Part shown: positions 9,983 through 21,767 of the stretch, piece by piece | How positions within the stretch are numbered: position 1 is the stretch's first letter | How the letters are laid out: each line of letters begins with the position of its first letter | Source of the DNA: Trissonchulus latispiculum | Lineage: Eukaryota > Nematoda > Enoplea > Enoplida > Ironidae | Assembly (NCBI GenBank): GCA_030248195.1 | Contig: JASAND010022041.1 | Location: 1 to 64,000 of the forward strand | Direction: 5' to 3' | Length of the DNA stretch: 64,000 nucleotides | Translations under genes and position numbers: made by a program | Notes under the pieces: generated by a model | Databases searched by the model: none | The model's input: only the letters and a program-made list of their open reading frames with translations | Told to the model about the DNA's origin: nothing

Positions 9983-10659
9983 CCAGCAACAAATGGGACA
10001 ATGGGGAAATACAGTAAATCTGGGGGGGGAGGGGAGTTAGCTAATAAAGTTAGACCCGAGGGGAACAGGGGCAACCCCGCAAAAATTAGGCCGGGCAGGG
10101 GACGGGGAAATGTTAAGAGTAAAAAGGAAAAACGAATTAAAGGAAGTTAGGTTGAAAAGGGGAATTAGGAAATGTGAGTTTAAAAAGACTTTAAAGGGAA
10201 AAAGCAAAACTGAACACTTACGTTTTTAGGTGTAGAAAGTCGAAGGGTGGGGCCCCAATCTCAGAAACCAACCGCTCCGTGACTTGACAAAACTCCCAAC
10301 TGACGAAAAGGTGATGTAATCATTCAAGGAGAATTTTGTTATGCGTTGGGAACGGGAGGGTCTATCTTCGCTAAGCCAACAAGGATTGGAAGTACGTGCA
10401 ATGTTAAGTTACGCTCAGGATTAAGTAGTTTTAAATAATTTTCAAAAGATGAGCATAAAGTTAGCACTGCACAGTATTTTTGGGGGGTTTTACATACAAA
10501 ATAATACATAATTATCGGACTTCCCAACAATTATAAACATACAATATTTACGGGGAGTTTGGGGGATTTTGGGGGAGTTTTTAGGAAAACAGCGAAAGTG
10601 GGACTTGAGAAAGGACTTGGAAGGGGGGTGATAGCGGGGACGCTATTACCCACATTACA
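9983..10659 (-). repeat. 5' LTR, minimum extent
   Basis: This is the right copy of the direct repeat matching 1-685. Its outer end on the minus strand is TGTAATG at 10659, after which the sequence no longer matches. The inner boundary may lie further left than 9983, because the left copy is cut there by the window. Confidence 0.75.
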
Positions 10660-11299
10660 CTAGCCAAAAATTGGACCTCTTACAGTTAGCGTTGCTTTTG
10701 AAGCTTTGAAAAACAATAGAGAACTTTATTGCTGTAATGTACCAAAACCGTCCTGCCCCCTCCCTTTCTTTCTTGTTTTCAATTGAGTGTAAACGCCGTT
10801 CTCCTTCGCATTTACAAAAAGAATAACTATAGTGTGGCGAAGTGTCTCACTACCCTTAGAAATGAACTGAAATGGACTAATGCGTGAGGCTTTCTGTTGG
10901 TTTTTCGAATTCAAGGAAAGAAATATTAGAAACGTCACAACTAAAAATAATAACAAAACTTTATATTTTAGTATATATTGTATCAGAAAAATAGTACGCC
11001 TGCGCCACTCTAGTGCTCAAACCAGAAACCGTGAATGTGCGTTTGTGTAGTGGAGGATCGACCAACCAACTCTTCCAGACAGCAGCTCCTCGTTTGGAAA
11101 TGGTTGAAAAATTGATTCTTCTATTTTGAAATAGGTCCCCGTTGGAGAAGGGTTGTAAAGAAGCTTAGATTTGCTAAATATGAATGGCTGCTGACGGCAC
11201 CCTCTGCCCTAACTGGGATTTTTTACCAACTCGGCTGGAACTCCCTTGATTTACTAAACTGCGTAATTTGATTGGCAGTTGGGACTTCGGAGGGCTACC

Positions 11300-11610
11300 C
11301 CAACAAATTGTGAGGAGATACTGAGGTTTTGTGTACTGTGTCGGGACCACGATATAAATTTGACCTTGCACGCCCCATTGTACTCTATTAAGACAAGTCC
11401 GATGTGACTTTCTTTGGACTGTCTTGCAAAAAGGGTCAATTTTAGGTTACCATGTTCTTCAATTTTGGTCCCCACAGAATTCCAAACGTTATCGTAACGG
11501 GTGCAAATCTCGAACTTACTTTAACAACAGAAATGACTTATATTGCTTTAGTATTGCTTTCACGCCAATCTTATTTGCAACTCTTGAAACGCACCAATTT
11601 CTAACTATAT
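11300..11610 (-). repeat. inverted duplication, copy 1 (partner 13240-13560)
   Basis: The reverse complement of this stretch resembles 13240-13560. Shared blocks include TTTGGAATTCTGTGGGGA, ATCGGACTTGTCTTAAT and AAATTTATATCGTGGTCC. Conceptual translations share GLVLI and KFISWS, so an old coding fragment is possible, but both copies contain stops and I cannot name it. Confidence 0.5.
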
Positions 11611-12836
11611 GTCGCAGTAAAGTAGTACATTTAGGGATGAAATACATCACCAGTAGAGTTGTACATAGGAGGCTAAACGCCTCAAATGTGCAACTTTACT
11701 GACAAATTTCAGTAATGCAATACATCACTAGTGAATGTCAGTGTAGTACATCACTAAAACGTTTTCAGTAAATCAGTTTATTTTGTTTGCTTCTTGTCTT
11801 TATACCATAGAGGGAGTGAATTTACTAACTGAAGACCTAAAGATTTTGTTAAGACCGAATTTGAGAAATCTAAATAATAGAAGCAACGGATCACTGTCGG
11901 ATAATTTTAACAACTATGGGCTGTTGTACATTTTACGGGGACAGATACCCCTGCGGTGTGTTAATTGCTTTTTTCCACTTGAAGTCAAAACTCAAAGACA
12001 ATGGAGAACTGAGGAAACTAGTTCAAAGGCAATGACCCCAACGACTGTCCCCGCAAAATGAATAAGAATGTAAACTCTGTCTCCGCATACTATTAATGGA
12101 TTTTATGATAATGGCATTTTAATAACTGAAAGAACATTCATATGGAACTTGCATAAAACTTTGTAATCAATTTTAAATTTATAATCAGCTCAACAGCAAC
12201 TGCTTCTCATTATATTACAAAGATTGTATAGTAGTCATAATTAAATAATTAAATAAAAGACCCTTTAACATTGTTCAGACTAAACTTTTAAAGTTAAACT
12301 TTCTTAAAATATTAAACTCTGAAACTCATTTTAATTTATAGAATTGTTATTAAATTAAAACTATGTGGCTGATATGCTTGTCAAAATTGTTCAAAAATTC
12401 AACTTTTCTTTAAATCCATTTAGTATGCGGGGACAGATTTTATTTCCTATTCATTTTGCGGGGACAGTCATTGGGGTCATTGCCTTTGAACTAGTCTTCT
12501 CAGTTCTCTATTGTCTTTGAGTTTTGACTTGAAGTGGAAAAAGTAACGCACTGCAGGGGTTTCTGTCCCCGTAAAATGTACAGCAACCGCTTTGTTTATT
12601 GCGTTTATTAATTCTTGTGTTGCGTTTATTCTTGCCAGAAAAAATAAGTAGATTTGTACATTTGAGGCCATTAACTCTTAATTAACTTGTAACAGTAGAT
12701 TAAAGTAATAATTAAAGTCTTAATTAAATTAACACTCTTACATTAACGGCAATTTACAACTCTCCTAGTGATGTAGTACATCACTGAAATTTCCTAGGGA
12801 TGTAGTACATCCCTAAATGTACTATTATACTGCGAC
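11611..12836. mobile_element. inverted-repeat (MITE-like) element
   Basis: The termini GTCGCAGTAAAGTAGTACAT (left) and the inverted form at 12807-12836 match over about 30 bases with few differences. Subterminal copies of GTAGTACATCACT follow on both sides. No clean target duplication was seen. It carries the 11919-12588 element inside it. Confidence 0.6.
11919..12588. mobile_element. GGGGACAG-family MITE, copy 1
   Basis: The ends are GGCTGTTGTACATTTTACGG (left) and a slightly decayed inverse (right), followed by GGGACAG and long imperfect arms that can pair along about 170 bases each. It is the same family as 48334-49044. The target duplication is not clear for this copy because the right terminus is mutated. 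Confidence 0.7.
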
Positions 12837-13239
12837 ATGTATAAAGCCACGTTTGCTTGCATCAGTGCAGTTGAAAATGGTATTTCTCAGAAGTCTTCGT
12901 GAATTCGAATGTCATCTGTCCGAGGTTGAATTGAAGCAGCTTCTGCTTGACTTTGGTCTTATTCTGACCAGACATGTGCAGGGGGGAAATTCTGGGGGAG
13001 GGGGTGAGCCGGCAGCCGAGGACCGCCGGAAAACTGGATTTTTCTGGTTTTTTGCGCACAAAAACCGGAAAATCCGGATTCTGGGGGGGGTGTGAGGGAC
13101 TCCTCTGTGGGGTGACCTCCAGGTCTGAGGAGGTGAAACCCCCCAAGCACATGTATAATTCCGACCACCTTTAATTGCCGTGAATGTGGATCACGGTACG
13201 GGATCTTAAGCAAGGGTAAGTGTCGATAACCAAACTGGC

Positions 13240-13560
13240 GTTGTACTGAAAAGAACTGTCCGTGGTCTGTGACAATCAGATCCAGAAGTATATTTTCTAA
13301 TTTGAAAATTCCTCTTCTTAAATGCCTGAAATTGCAACTGAAGATTAAAGGTAAGCCATTCCTATTTGTTAAAGTAAGTGCTACATTTGCACCTGTTACA
13401 TACGGTAACGTTTGGAATTCTGTGGGGATCAAAAGTACATTTGTGTGAACTAAGATTGACTTCTTCTGCAAGGCAGTCCGAAGAAACTCAAATCGGACTT
13501 GTCTTAATTGATTGCAAATTTATATCGTGGTCCGTATACAGTACACAACAAGTTGGCCCA
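13240..13560 (+). repeat. inverted duplication, copy 2 (partner 11300-11610)
   Basis: This partner of 11300-11610 lies in opposite orientation, with the nested elements of 11611-12836 between them. The two copies could be ends of one larger foldback or two independent insertions. Confidence 0.5.
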
Positions 13561-14827
13561 AAAAGAGGCAGTATTCCTGCTTAGACTTGTTAATTATTCA
13601 ATTACGAACATTGACCTTAGTTAGAAGCATGGTTAAGCGTTTAGAAGCTTCAGGTTTACATTTCAATTTCACTTGACATTTCTTTAGTTCCTTTTATACC
13701 TATTAAACTACTATTATCTTTTAAAATATCCTACTAAACCTTCATTATTTCTTATGAGGCCAGATGTCATTTCCTTTAGCAAGCAAAGCAGTATTGCAGA
13801 ATGCAAGAAGTAACTGCATGGGAATCACACCTTTAAAAAGTACATATTCCATCCCAAATAAACAGGCAAAAGTCGTTGATTTCTAAGACTAAAATTTCAT
13901 GACTTTTCATTCCGCTGCTCAATTTTTCTCGCTGATCTGACTAAAGATCAGAAAGAGGAGGCCTATGCTTGCCCATGCCATGACAGGACTGGACTTCTGA
14001 TGCCCAGCGCAAGCTAGTACCTTCTTACCTACTGCACCTATGTGTAGCTCCGAAGCTACACTAGTGCTCAAAAATCCGCAACCGTGTAGATTGCTGACAG
14101 TTGAAGACTGCGTAAAACTTGTCAGCTTTGCTACTTAAATAAGATCCAAACCTAATTTGCATAATCTGAAAGCAAAAAATCACCTAAGCTAGCCCTGTGT
14201 TGAAGATAGGGCGTCTAAATAGAGAAATGACTCACTATACACAAAAGATATTAGTTTTCATTTTATACATTCCTGCTCCAGCAGGAATAAAAACCGGTAC
14301 GATATTTTGACTGGCCTGCAACATAGAAACATTATATATAGTTTTCTGGTCGGAGCAAGAATAGCATAGGCGAGTAGTCTTCCTTTTATGCATGTAACAG
14401 GATTATGTGCTCATTTCAGCAAGCTTAAACGGTCTCCATGCCATAGGCTCAATATTTATACAATAGATTGCAACTATCTGGAAGAATTTAAGTGAGAATA
14501 AAAGTTTAGTTTTATCAAAAGACAGACGGAGTCTCGTAGGCTGTTTAATTCTGCAAATGGTGCTTAATTATTTAATAAACGGACGTAAATCATTGACGTC
14601 TACATTTCCAAGACTTTCGCATCCTGTTTATGACAGAATAACGTAGGAGAGCTTTTACCTTTGCTAGCACTAAATTTGTTACTAACTGTGTAACTGTGCC
14701 ACCTAATACCATGCACATAAGCTCTAATACCATGTAAGCTCAATCGTATCGTAACAGCTAATTAGATTTAAAAGCGAGAAATATTTTACTGTTACTTTTG
14801 ATGATAGTCTTCTCTGAACGGATTACA

Positions 14828-14846
14828 AAGAGAGAGAGAGAGAGAC
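14828..14846 (+). repeat. GA microsatellite
   Basis: A short uninterrupted run of GA dinucleotides followed by ACAGACA. No function is inferred. Confidence 0.9.
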
Positions 14847-15207
14847 AGACATTGGAAACGACTGCGATGCAAGTTATACAATGAGCAAACTAAAACTAAA
14901 GTTATATATTCATTAAACTGTAATACTCATGTACTTTCGAGTAGTGGGTGTTTCAGGTGCTACTTCTCTAAAATTTGTAGTCCTAAGAAATTTGCATGAA
15001 AGCAGCGAGGGCGTTCTACAAAATCAAGGGAATTAAAATAATCCTTAAGAGCCAATGTAAGTAAGGTGCACCTGAGGTGAACCCAGGCGTACAGCAAAAC
15101 GACAACAACCTTAGAAGAGGATTTGACGCTATTAATTAGTTGTTTAATCAGTTTTTGTCAGCATTGCTGATTTTTGGGCAAGATGTAACTTACAAATTAG
15201 CAATAAC

Positions 15208-16977
15208 AAGTGTTGGGCAAGGGGCCGCGGGTACCCGCGGGGCGGGCCGGGCCGAAAATTAGTACCCGCAGTGGCCGTGCCCGCGGGCCGAGTTTGGTAA
15301 AAGGGTAAGAAATTTTGAATTTTTTCACGAATTCTAACATTACAATGGAACTTTTCCTCATTGAAATACATTTTGTCTTCCTTATCTTCCTTTTCCCACT
15401 TCTCTTTTCCTTATGATTTTGAATATCACTCGTTTACCATTTTTCGCCGCTGATTGACAACAGTTTGGTCTTCGTGGACTCAATTTGGTCAAATTGAAAT
15501 CAAATGTTTGCTGAGTTTTTCGGCAATTGCTCCTTAGGCCGTGTTACCCTATTCACTTTCAGTAGACGCTATGAACGGTAAACGTTTTGACTTTTGACCT
15601 TTTGATAGAGAATCCTTTTAAAGTGGTGATTCCCTTTGGTCACATAAAGTTTGCACAATTATTGCTCATTCATTACTTGGAGTTAAGAAGCCATTTTTAT
15701 ATCAAAATGTAGCTTGACATTTTCTCTTTTAAATGCATGCCAGAAAACTAATATAGCGTTTCTGAAATATTTTTAACACATTTTAGAAGAAGTGTAATTT
15801 TCGATCATTCATTCGATACTTCCATCAAATAGCTGGGGACGATTTTTTATTTATTGCGAGATCGCTCTTCGTTACAGAGAAATAAGCTGAAATGTGTGCG
15901 TAACTTGTATTTTGCCCACTTTTTCCCAATTTGTCAAGCTATTACTTTAGCTAGAAAGCAGAAATCGGGGCAACTAAAAAATCGTCCCTGGGTATATATG
16001 TGCAGAACACATTTGTTCAGTAGCAGCCCTCCAGCTTGCATGGTGAATGCTCCACAATCTTTGGAAAAAAATTGGTCGTGTTTTTGCAAAAACTACATTT
16101 TTATAATAGCAGCCTACAGGATAGCAGTTGAAAGACGATCATGTGTCGGATAATTTGTCCCTGTGAGACCTTCAGATCGACGTCCTTAGTTTGATTTTAC
16201 GGCTTGCGTAGTTCAAGAAATGTTGGATTATTTGATTTCTGCAAAAATGACAAGTTTTCGATGCCAAAACAAGAAAATCGGCTATATCTCACGGTAGAGA
16301 AAAGCTAGAAGCTTGCTTTAAAAAGCAAAAATGTGAAGCTCAGTGAGATCTTTCGAATGAATATAGTCATACATGTATTGCTGCTGCCAAACGCTCAGAA
16401 ATTGGGGAAAACCTCTCTGACCGGAAATCTCGAATTTTTGAATCGGGATTGCGCGGAGGGTGTTAGAACGCTAAAAGAACTTATTTCGGAAAGTTTCATC
16501 AAATTTCATCTTGATTTACGCCGCCAAATAACAATATGTGCCCAAAAGGAATCACCACCTTAAGTTATCAATTTATCAGTGTTGGTTGGCACATGCCCTT
16601 TAGAGCATCGTTTTCAAACGAAATAGCTCTCTCAAATTTCAGAATTGGAAAGAGTTATTATGATGCTGATAAGGAAACATTCTACATTCTCCAACATTCT
16701 AACATTCTAACATTCTATAAAACAAGCAAAGGCATTTTCCAGCTTTTCAAACAGCTATATGAATGCTTTAGAAAACAGCAACCGTGCTTAGTTTTATAGA
16801 AAAATCGACGAATAATCAATGAAGTTAGCAATTACTTAATGCTATGATGCTTGCATAAGCTAAATTTAGTTGCGGGCCGCTGCGGGCCGAATTTTATTCG
16901 CCACGTACGGGCCAAAACTTTGAGTGCGAGCTGCGGGGCGGGTGCGGGCCGCAAATTTCGGCCCGCCTCCAACACTA
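15208..16977. mobile_element. hAT-like element with GC-rich termini, no TSD found
   Basis: The left end AAGTGTTGGGCAAGGGGCC and the right end GGCCCGCCTCCAACACTA are inverted (TAGTGTTGG when read inward on the right). Both continue into GC-rich tracts with GCGGGTACCCGCGG and GGGCCG. This matches the design of the hAT-type elements elsewhere in the window. The 8-bp flanks do not match, so the two ends may have been joined by recombination. Inside, GGGGACGATTTTTTA (15835) and TAAAAAATCGTCCC (15974) form a further inverted pair. Confidence 0.5.
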
Positions 16978-18311
16978 AGGTTGACCAAAATTGTCTCATT
17001 CAGCGATCTATCAGTTCCATCCACAAATTTGAGACGATCTCATTAGAACATCTCAACTTATCGCTCGTTTTATGCATTAGGGTGTGATCACAACTAACAT
17101 TATTTGGTATAAACAAAACCCGAAACTCCGTCGAGAATTGTAGCTGAAACCAGTGCAGAGCAGACTGCAATTTCAAATTTCAGACCGCTGCGCTGAAAAT
17201 TACATTTTCTTTCTAACTCTCGATTGCTGCGGCCATACATGCTCATATTCATCTAACTCATTTACTTTTGGTACACTCTAAATGGAATAACATATTATAT
17301 TATTTCAAGCATACAGCTCACCTCTCAGAACCTGAAACCCGGACAGAAACCTGAAAAATCCGGTTTTTCGACAACCGTCGGCCGCTGGTTCACTTCCCCC
17401 ACCCTAAATTTCCCCTCCTGCACCCACACCAGTTGCACCTTTCTTCTGAAATAAAAAACAACGAGCAACAACACCAATCATGCACATACGCATAAAACGT
17501 TGTTATTTTTGATAAGCGATGGGAGAAGATTACCTACAGAAAATACTAGAAATTCGAAGAACGGAAATATTACCACATTGAGATTGAGTTTAAGCCCATA
17601 TGGTTAAGCTATCGTATTAGCACTCATGTCCTATATTATTGTTTTGCGAAGCACAGTTCTCATGAGTCACAATACTGAGATGATGGAACGCATCTGGGTG
17701 CTTTATGTCTTTGATAATTTATTGTTTATAAGCGGCATGTTTTCTGGGGAGTAACCAAGGCTTTTTGTCAAAATCTTTAGCACGTAATGAGATTACGTTA
17801 AAAAGCTCAGCCAAAATGATATTCCATTTCTCATTGGTCCCAGCTATGTTAGATAATGTCTAGTCGGCAAATTTGTCATGAACGGCATGGCTTTCTTTTG
17901 CGGGTTTAAACAAACGCTAATAAAAAGAATAACCCTTCATTTTACAAACTGATAAATTGATGTGCCAGATTCTAGAATGAACGATAAATCAGAATTTGAC
18001 GGGTGTATAGATCACCTGGTGGTTATAGCGAACGAAAAGTCCCGTCTAACATTTATCACCTATATATATGAGCTCTGTTTACGAGATTTTCTAAATGTGC
18101 TGTGAACTTTTATAGGGACGGACTCAAACTAAAACAACTAAGATAAAAGTTTAGCTAATAGTACAGAATAGATCTAGTACAGAATTGTTTGCTAAAAAGT
18201 ATAGAGTACTTAAAGACAGGGCCAACTACTGACATAACATAAGCTTTAATCTGCACGCAACTGATCACCATGTGATGACTGCTCTTAGAACAGTTTGTAC
18301 ATACAAGTACT

Positions 18312-18333
18312 TACGTACATGTACATGTACGTA
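18312..18333. repeat. perfect 22-bp palindrome
   Basis: A fully self-complementary run built from GTACAT units. It may be a chance alternation of TACG/TGTA repeats. Confidence 0.7.
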
Positions 18334-20158
18334 CTAGTTGTTACAACATGACAAGTCAGGAGCACAAAACTTCTGAAATTAAAGACTATATGTTCAACTA
18401 TTTTAACAACAAGGAATATTTTGTGCAAAAAGTGTGTTTCCGTTGGGCGAACATTTTAGTAAATTGTAAGCCTGCTGCGCAGCCAATAATTGTTTATAAC
18501 TGGCTTTCCTGCTTATTAACAGAAAATATACGTGCAAGCATTCTGTGATTTTTATAAGATGTTTGAACAAAATACCGTTACACCGATAAATTATGGGAAA
18601 ATGTGTTATTTACTTACTTTATTCTAAGAAATAAACAATTTACACACAATGAGAGGTCGTATAACATGCTTTTGAACAAGTGCCTACCTATCTCTTCACC
18701 TGTTTTATGCTTTGAAGAATTTTCGCTGAGCAGTAATTGAAAAAATTTGATGAGTCATCAGAAATCATAATACAGAATATGGAACTGTCGGATTAGCGAA
18801 GCAATTTACTTTCACATATACGTAATTACATTGATTAGAAGTAGAAACTTTGGAAATTAGAAATTCACACGCAAAAGATGCCGGCCTTATCTTAAACCAC
18901 TGCACACACGCTTTTATGGCGAAACCTATCTTTTTAAGCAAAATCCGTGTGAGAGCTCGGCCGAGCAAACATAAGAGACCTGCTGCGCTGAGGCGCAGCA
19001 GGAAAAAGTCTCTTGGTCTAATCAATTAAATATGAAATATTAATATATCAAATAATCAATATACATATAGAAATATATCAACAGAAGTAGATAGCTGACC
19101 AGGGAGCGTCTGTTCTAACTTCAGGCGGTTTCTGCAGTTGAGTCAGCGGAGTTTTGTCAGTTCTTAGCTCATCAAATGTGTAGTGGAATATTAAAGGTGG
19201 TTAATGAATGATAGCAGCAAAATATTTGCGGACTCTAGCTGTAAATTGGTCAAGGATGGTGTGACATTAGGTCTACATCTGCATTAGGTGGATTTTCCAA
19301 CTATCCTGTCTAAGTACTCGGCATTCCCGTCGTCCCCTTTCTGCAGCCGAGATTTCCCCATTTTAACCCTTCCGGGTGGGTTTACAGAGTTCCGCCATCC
19401 TATTCACTATTGATCTGAGGGGGGGCAGCCACAGTCGCCTACCAGCACGACTATGGTTACCCTGGGTATGACAGAAATAACAGTACGTCACTACTGTTGG
19501 GGATCATGTTTCTATCTTTGATCTTCGTTTCCCGCCTTCTGTCCAACTTATTGACCGAGGGGAGCAGCATGATAAAGGTCTCTAATGAGAACCTAATTGC
19601 TCGGCACCAAATAAAAACTCTAAACTGCTGGATATAGATTTATCGATTTATGCAATGCTCTTTTAACACTTTTGTGGCTATTTTACTGCACATGCTTAAC
19701 AATTTAAATTTTTAAGTTTAAATATTAAGTTTTTAAGTTTATCAAATTTTCTCTAATTTTCACGTAGTTTGTAGATTTACTATTAGTCTGGACTTAGGTT
19801 TTGTCTGATTTTGTTTTTATATTGTTGTATGTACGGATGTATATACAGTTCTTTGTACTTCTTTTCAGTAAATGTTTTACTGCCACTGCGTGACTATAAT
19901 AATCTTTACTGAATAGTTTGTCTGTTTGCGTCTCATTCTTGGCTTCGTTACTTTGTAGTAAAGACCTTTTCCTGCCCGGTTTGTGAAACGTTTCGGCCCT
20001 CCTGGCCCGTCCCGAGGAATTTATCATTTTTTCAAAAAATACTCAGTTCGCAACATCCAGGAAAATCTCGCAAAAACTGATAGTGCCGCACAGTCGCCTG
20101 CGGGTCGGGCCTTGCCCATGTCGAGTGCGCAAGCTAGATTTAAGCAGCTATCATTGGA

Positions 20159-20397
20159 GTCGAAAAATTTGCAGCTATTTGAGCAGAGTTTGCAAAGTCA
20201 CACCTATTCTAGCGAAGCCATTTATTGCAACTAACTACAATTTAAACAGTTGTGAATATTAGCTTCACAGAAATTTGGGTTCAAGCCAGAAATAAGCGAA
20301 TCAACATGTTTTCGAGATTAACCAAGCGTAGAATTGCAAAAGCATTCTGGGATTCCAGATCGAAAGCAAGAAAACATCGTAAACAAACAGGAATTCC
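20159..20397 (-). repeat. BEL/Pao 3' LTR
   Basis: It matches 31834-32093 from TCGAAAAA to AAACAAACAGGAATTC, with a block missing here (CAAATGAAAGAACAAACG is present only in the other copy). Divergence begins sharply at both edges. The canonical TG/CA ends are not obvious, so the borders are accurate to a few bases only. Confidence 0.75.
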
Positions 20398-21400
20398 CAT
20401 GTAAAGTCGGTGGAGAACCGTAATCAAATTGTTTACGGAAAAATCGCATCCTTCGAAATAGTTTCATCATAACAGAATAATATTTATGTCGAAGTCTTGA
20501 AAATAGTGTTTTCCAAATGACTGTGACAGAAATGTACGTACAGCAGATGTAAATCCAAAGTTGCTTTGCTTTGCAAAGCCAATTATTTAAAATTCCCCAA
20601 GGAGTGTACCTTGAGAAATTCGTTGATATTTTAGTAGCCATGTCATTCGATGGCTTGCTGTCAGAAATATCAACCAATTTTTCAAGAATTTTTGTCGTTT
20701 TGTCAACGGAGTCGTATAAGTAGTTTAAGCTGATATGAGCTCGCAATTCTGCAATGGAGTACATAGCTAAGGGCTTGTGAATAGTTTCTTCGAACTTATT
20801 CGCCATAGCTAAATTATCGTGATAGAATGAGTGATTCACTACTGACCCTTCATAAGGCCATCGGAACCGGAATAAAGGTGTAGTACTCCGGTGATATCTT
20901 GCAGATAACGCTCCGCCACATGGAAGCAATCTGACGGTACCGAATGTTTATATACAATGCTGGTTTTTGGGTCCAGGTAGCCTTCAAACGAAATTCCCCT
21001 TGCAAAAACCTCAAGAGAAATCCATTCCGTGCAATCTGAAGAAGTCATGGGTTTCGCTGTATATGATGCTACAACAGTGCACGGCCATACTTCTAGTAGA
21101 TTTCCACTGAGTCGTGCCATTAAATATGGGTCCTTTAAAATGTATCTGGCAACCAAAAGTAGGTTCGGAATGCGCCAGAATTAAATCAATTCGCTTCATT
21201 GAGTTACATAAATAATTCAAACAATCGTTCTTCCAAGGCTTGTAATCTCGCTGTAATAAGATCAGAGCCTGGTAGATTCAAATCGAAGTCATTGTTTGCA
21301 TGAAAATGAAATCCTGAAACAGAACGTTTCGATGGCCGCTCAATAGCTTGATCAACATCATATACAATTGGAATTCCTTGCTCCTCCCACGCCGAATGGG
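20398..21400 (-). pseudogene. env-like tail of the BEL/Pao element
   Basis: Minus-strand frames at 21204-21410, 20839-21156 and 20318-20929 read as parts of one protein broken by shifts and stops. The first holds IPIVYDVDQAIERPSKRS. The second has cysteines in an ectodomain-like context (TSSDCTEWISLE, SVPSDCFHVAERYL). The third has a predicted heptad-like helix (YLYDSVDKTTKILEKLVDIS) followed by a membrane-spanning segment (LWIYICCTYISVTVIW) and a basic tail (LFRRMRFFRKQF). This order is typical of class-type envelope proteins carried by some BEL/Pao elements. The assignment is by architecture only. The gene is not intact. Confidence 0.5.
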
Positions 21401-21410
21401 ACGCGAGCAA

Positions 21411-21497
21411 AACGATAAATTTGAATGTTATTATCGGTCGATAGCACTCAAAGATTATTCACCCACAGAAATCTTGTGACGTCTCGGTCGCTTTCCT
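21411..21497 (-). pseudogene. BEL/Pao reverse transcriptase fragment after the LINE
   Basis: The minus strand reads SDRDVTRFLW and then, after a stop, NIQIYRFARVP, both typical of the BEL/Pao RT palm just after the first catalytic region. It continues the fragment at 25969-26380 across the LINE insertion. Downstream the frame goes directly into the env-like tail, so the remainder of pol was deleted. Confidence 0.7.
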
Positions 21498-21518
21498 GAA
21501 GTCCTACCTGCTGCTCCA

Positions 21519-21767
21519 ATGGAATCCGCCTTGCCGCTGGTGGAGCAGCTTTCGCCCGATGCCCTCCCCGGATCCCCGGGCCAACCAAATGGTTCCCCTT
21601 TCGGGCTACCCCCAACAGCCCGACCCATCCTACGGGTCCCTATTCCGGGACAGCCAGACGTCCAATGCCCTGGACAAATTGCACCGAACTTTACACCCTG
21701 CTGTATTCTGCCGAGTTTTTCGCAGCCGGGCCTGGTAAGCCAGCCTACCTTGCCCGGCTCCTCCTAA
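21519..21767 (+). pseudogene. N-terminal frame of the LINE protein
   Basis: This 82-codon frame starts at an ATG eight bases from the LINE 5' end and is rich in Pro and Gly. It overlaps the frame carrying the 2A motif in a different register, so the original N-terminus probably spans a shift between about 21600 and 21720. Confidence 0.5.

Larger units (their letters stand above)
1..10659 (-). mobile_element. LTR element with capsid-like Gag and no visible pol
   Basis: Two long direct repeats bound this region: bases 1-685 match about 9983-10659 with only scattered substitutions and small indels. Read on the minus strand the repeat begins TGTAATGTGGG, the TG expected of an LTR, and a purine run (TGGGGAGA, 686-693) lies directly upstream of the left copy, where a polypurine tract should be. 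That fixes minus-strand orientation: 5' LTR on the right, 3' LTR on the left and cut by the window edge. Between them lie a Gag-like frame (8456-5401) and two further long frames (5291-4500, 4509-2635). I find no DTG/DSG protease, no YxDD reverse transcriptase and no integrase zinc finger in any frame. This could be a large non-autonomous retroelement mobilised in trans, or a lineage with unfamiliar coding content. The element is strongly G-rich on the plus strand compared with its AT-rich surroundings. Confidence 0.75.
12972..17430. repeat. widely spaced inverted repeat pair
   Basis: 12972-13130 (TGCAGGGGGGAAATTCTGGG, then GGAAAA and GGATTTTTCTGG) is matched in inverse by 17336-17430. The arms are imperfect and no target duplication was found when 8-bp flanks were compared. 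The region between them includes 15208-16977. Confidence 0.45.
10660..20158. other. gene-poor AT-rich DNA with inverted-repeat elements
   Basis: No gene is supported here. All frames are short and lack recognisable domains. The contents I can see are listed separately: nested inverted-repeat elements (11611-12836 and 11919-12588), an inverted duplication (about 11300-11610 against 13240-13560), a widely spaced inverted pair (12972-13130 and 17336-17430), a GC-tipped hAT-like element (15208-16977), a GA microsatellite and a short perfect palindrome. Confidence 0.6.

Noticed and set aside
21519..21767. A separate ORF1 (gag-like) for the LINE
   Set aside because: It is only 82 codons, has no RNA-binding motif and overlaps the 2A-bearing frame; more likely the shifted N-terminus of the single ORF.
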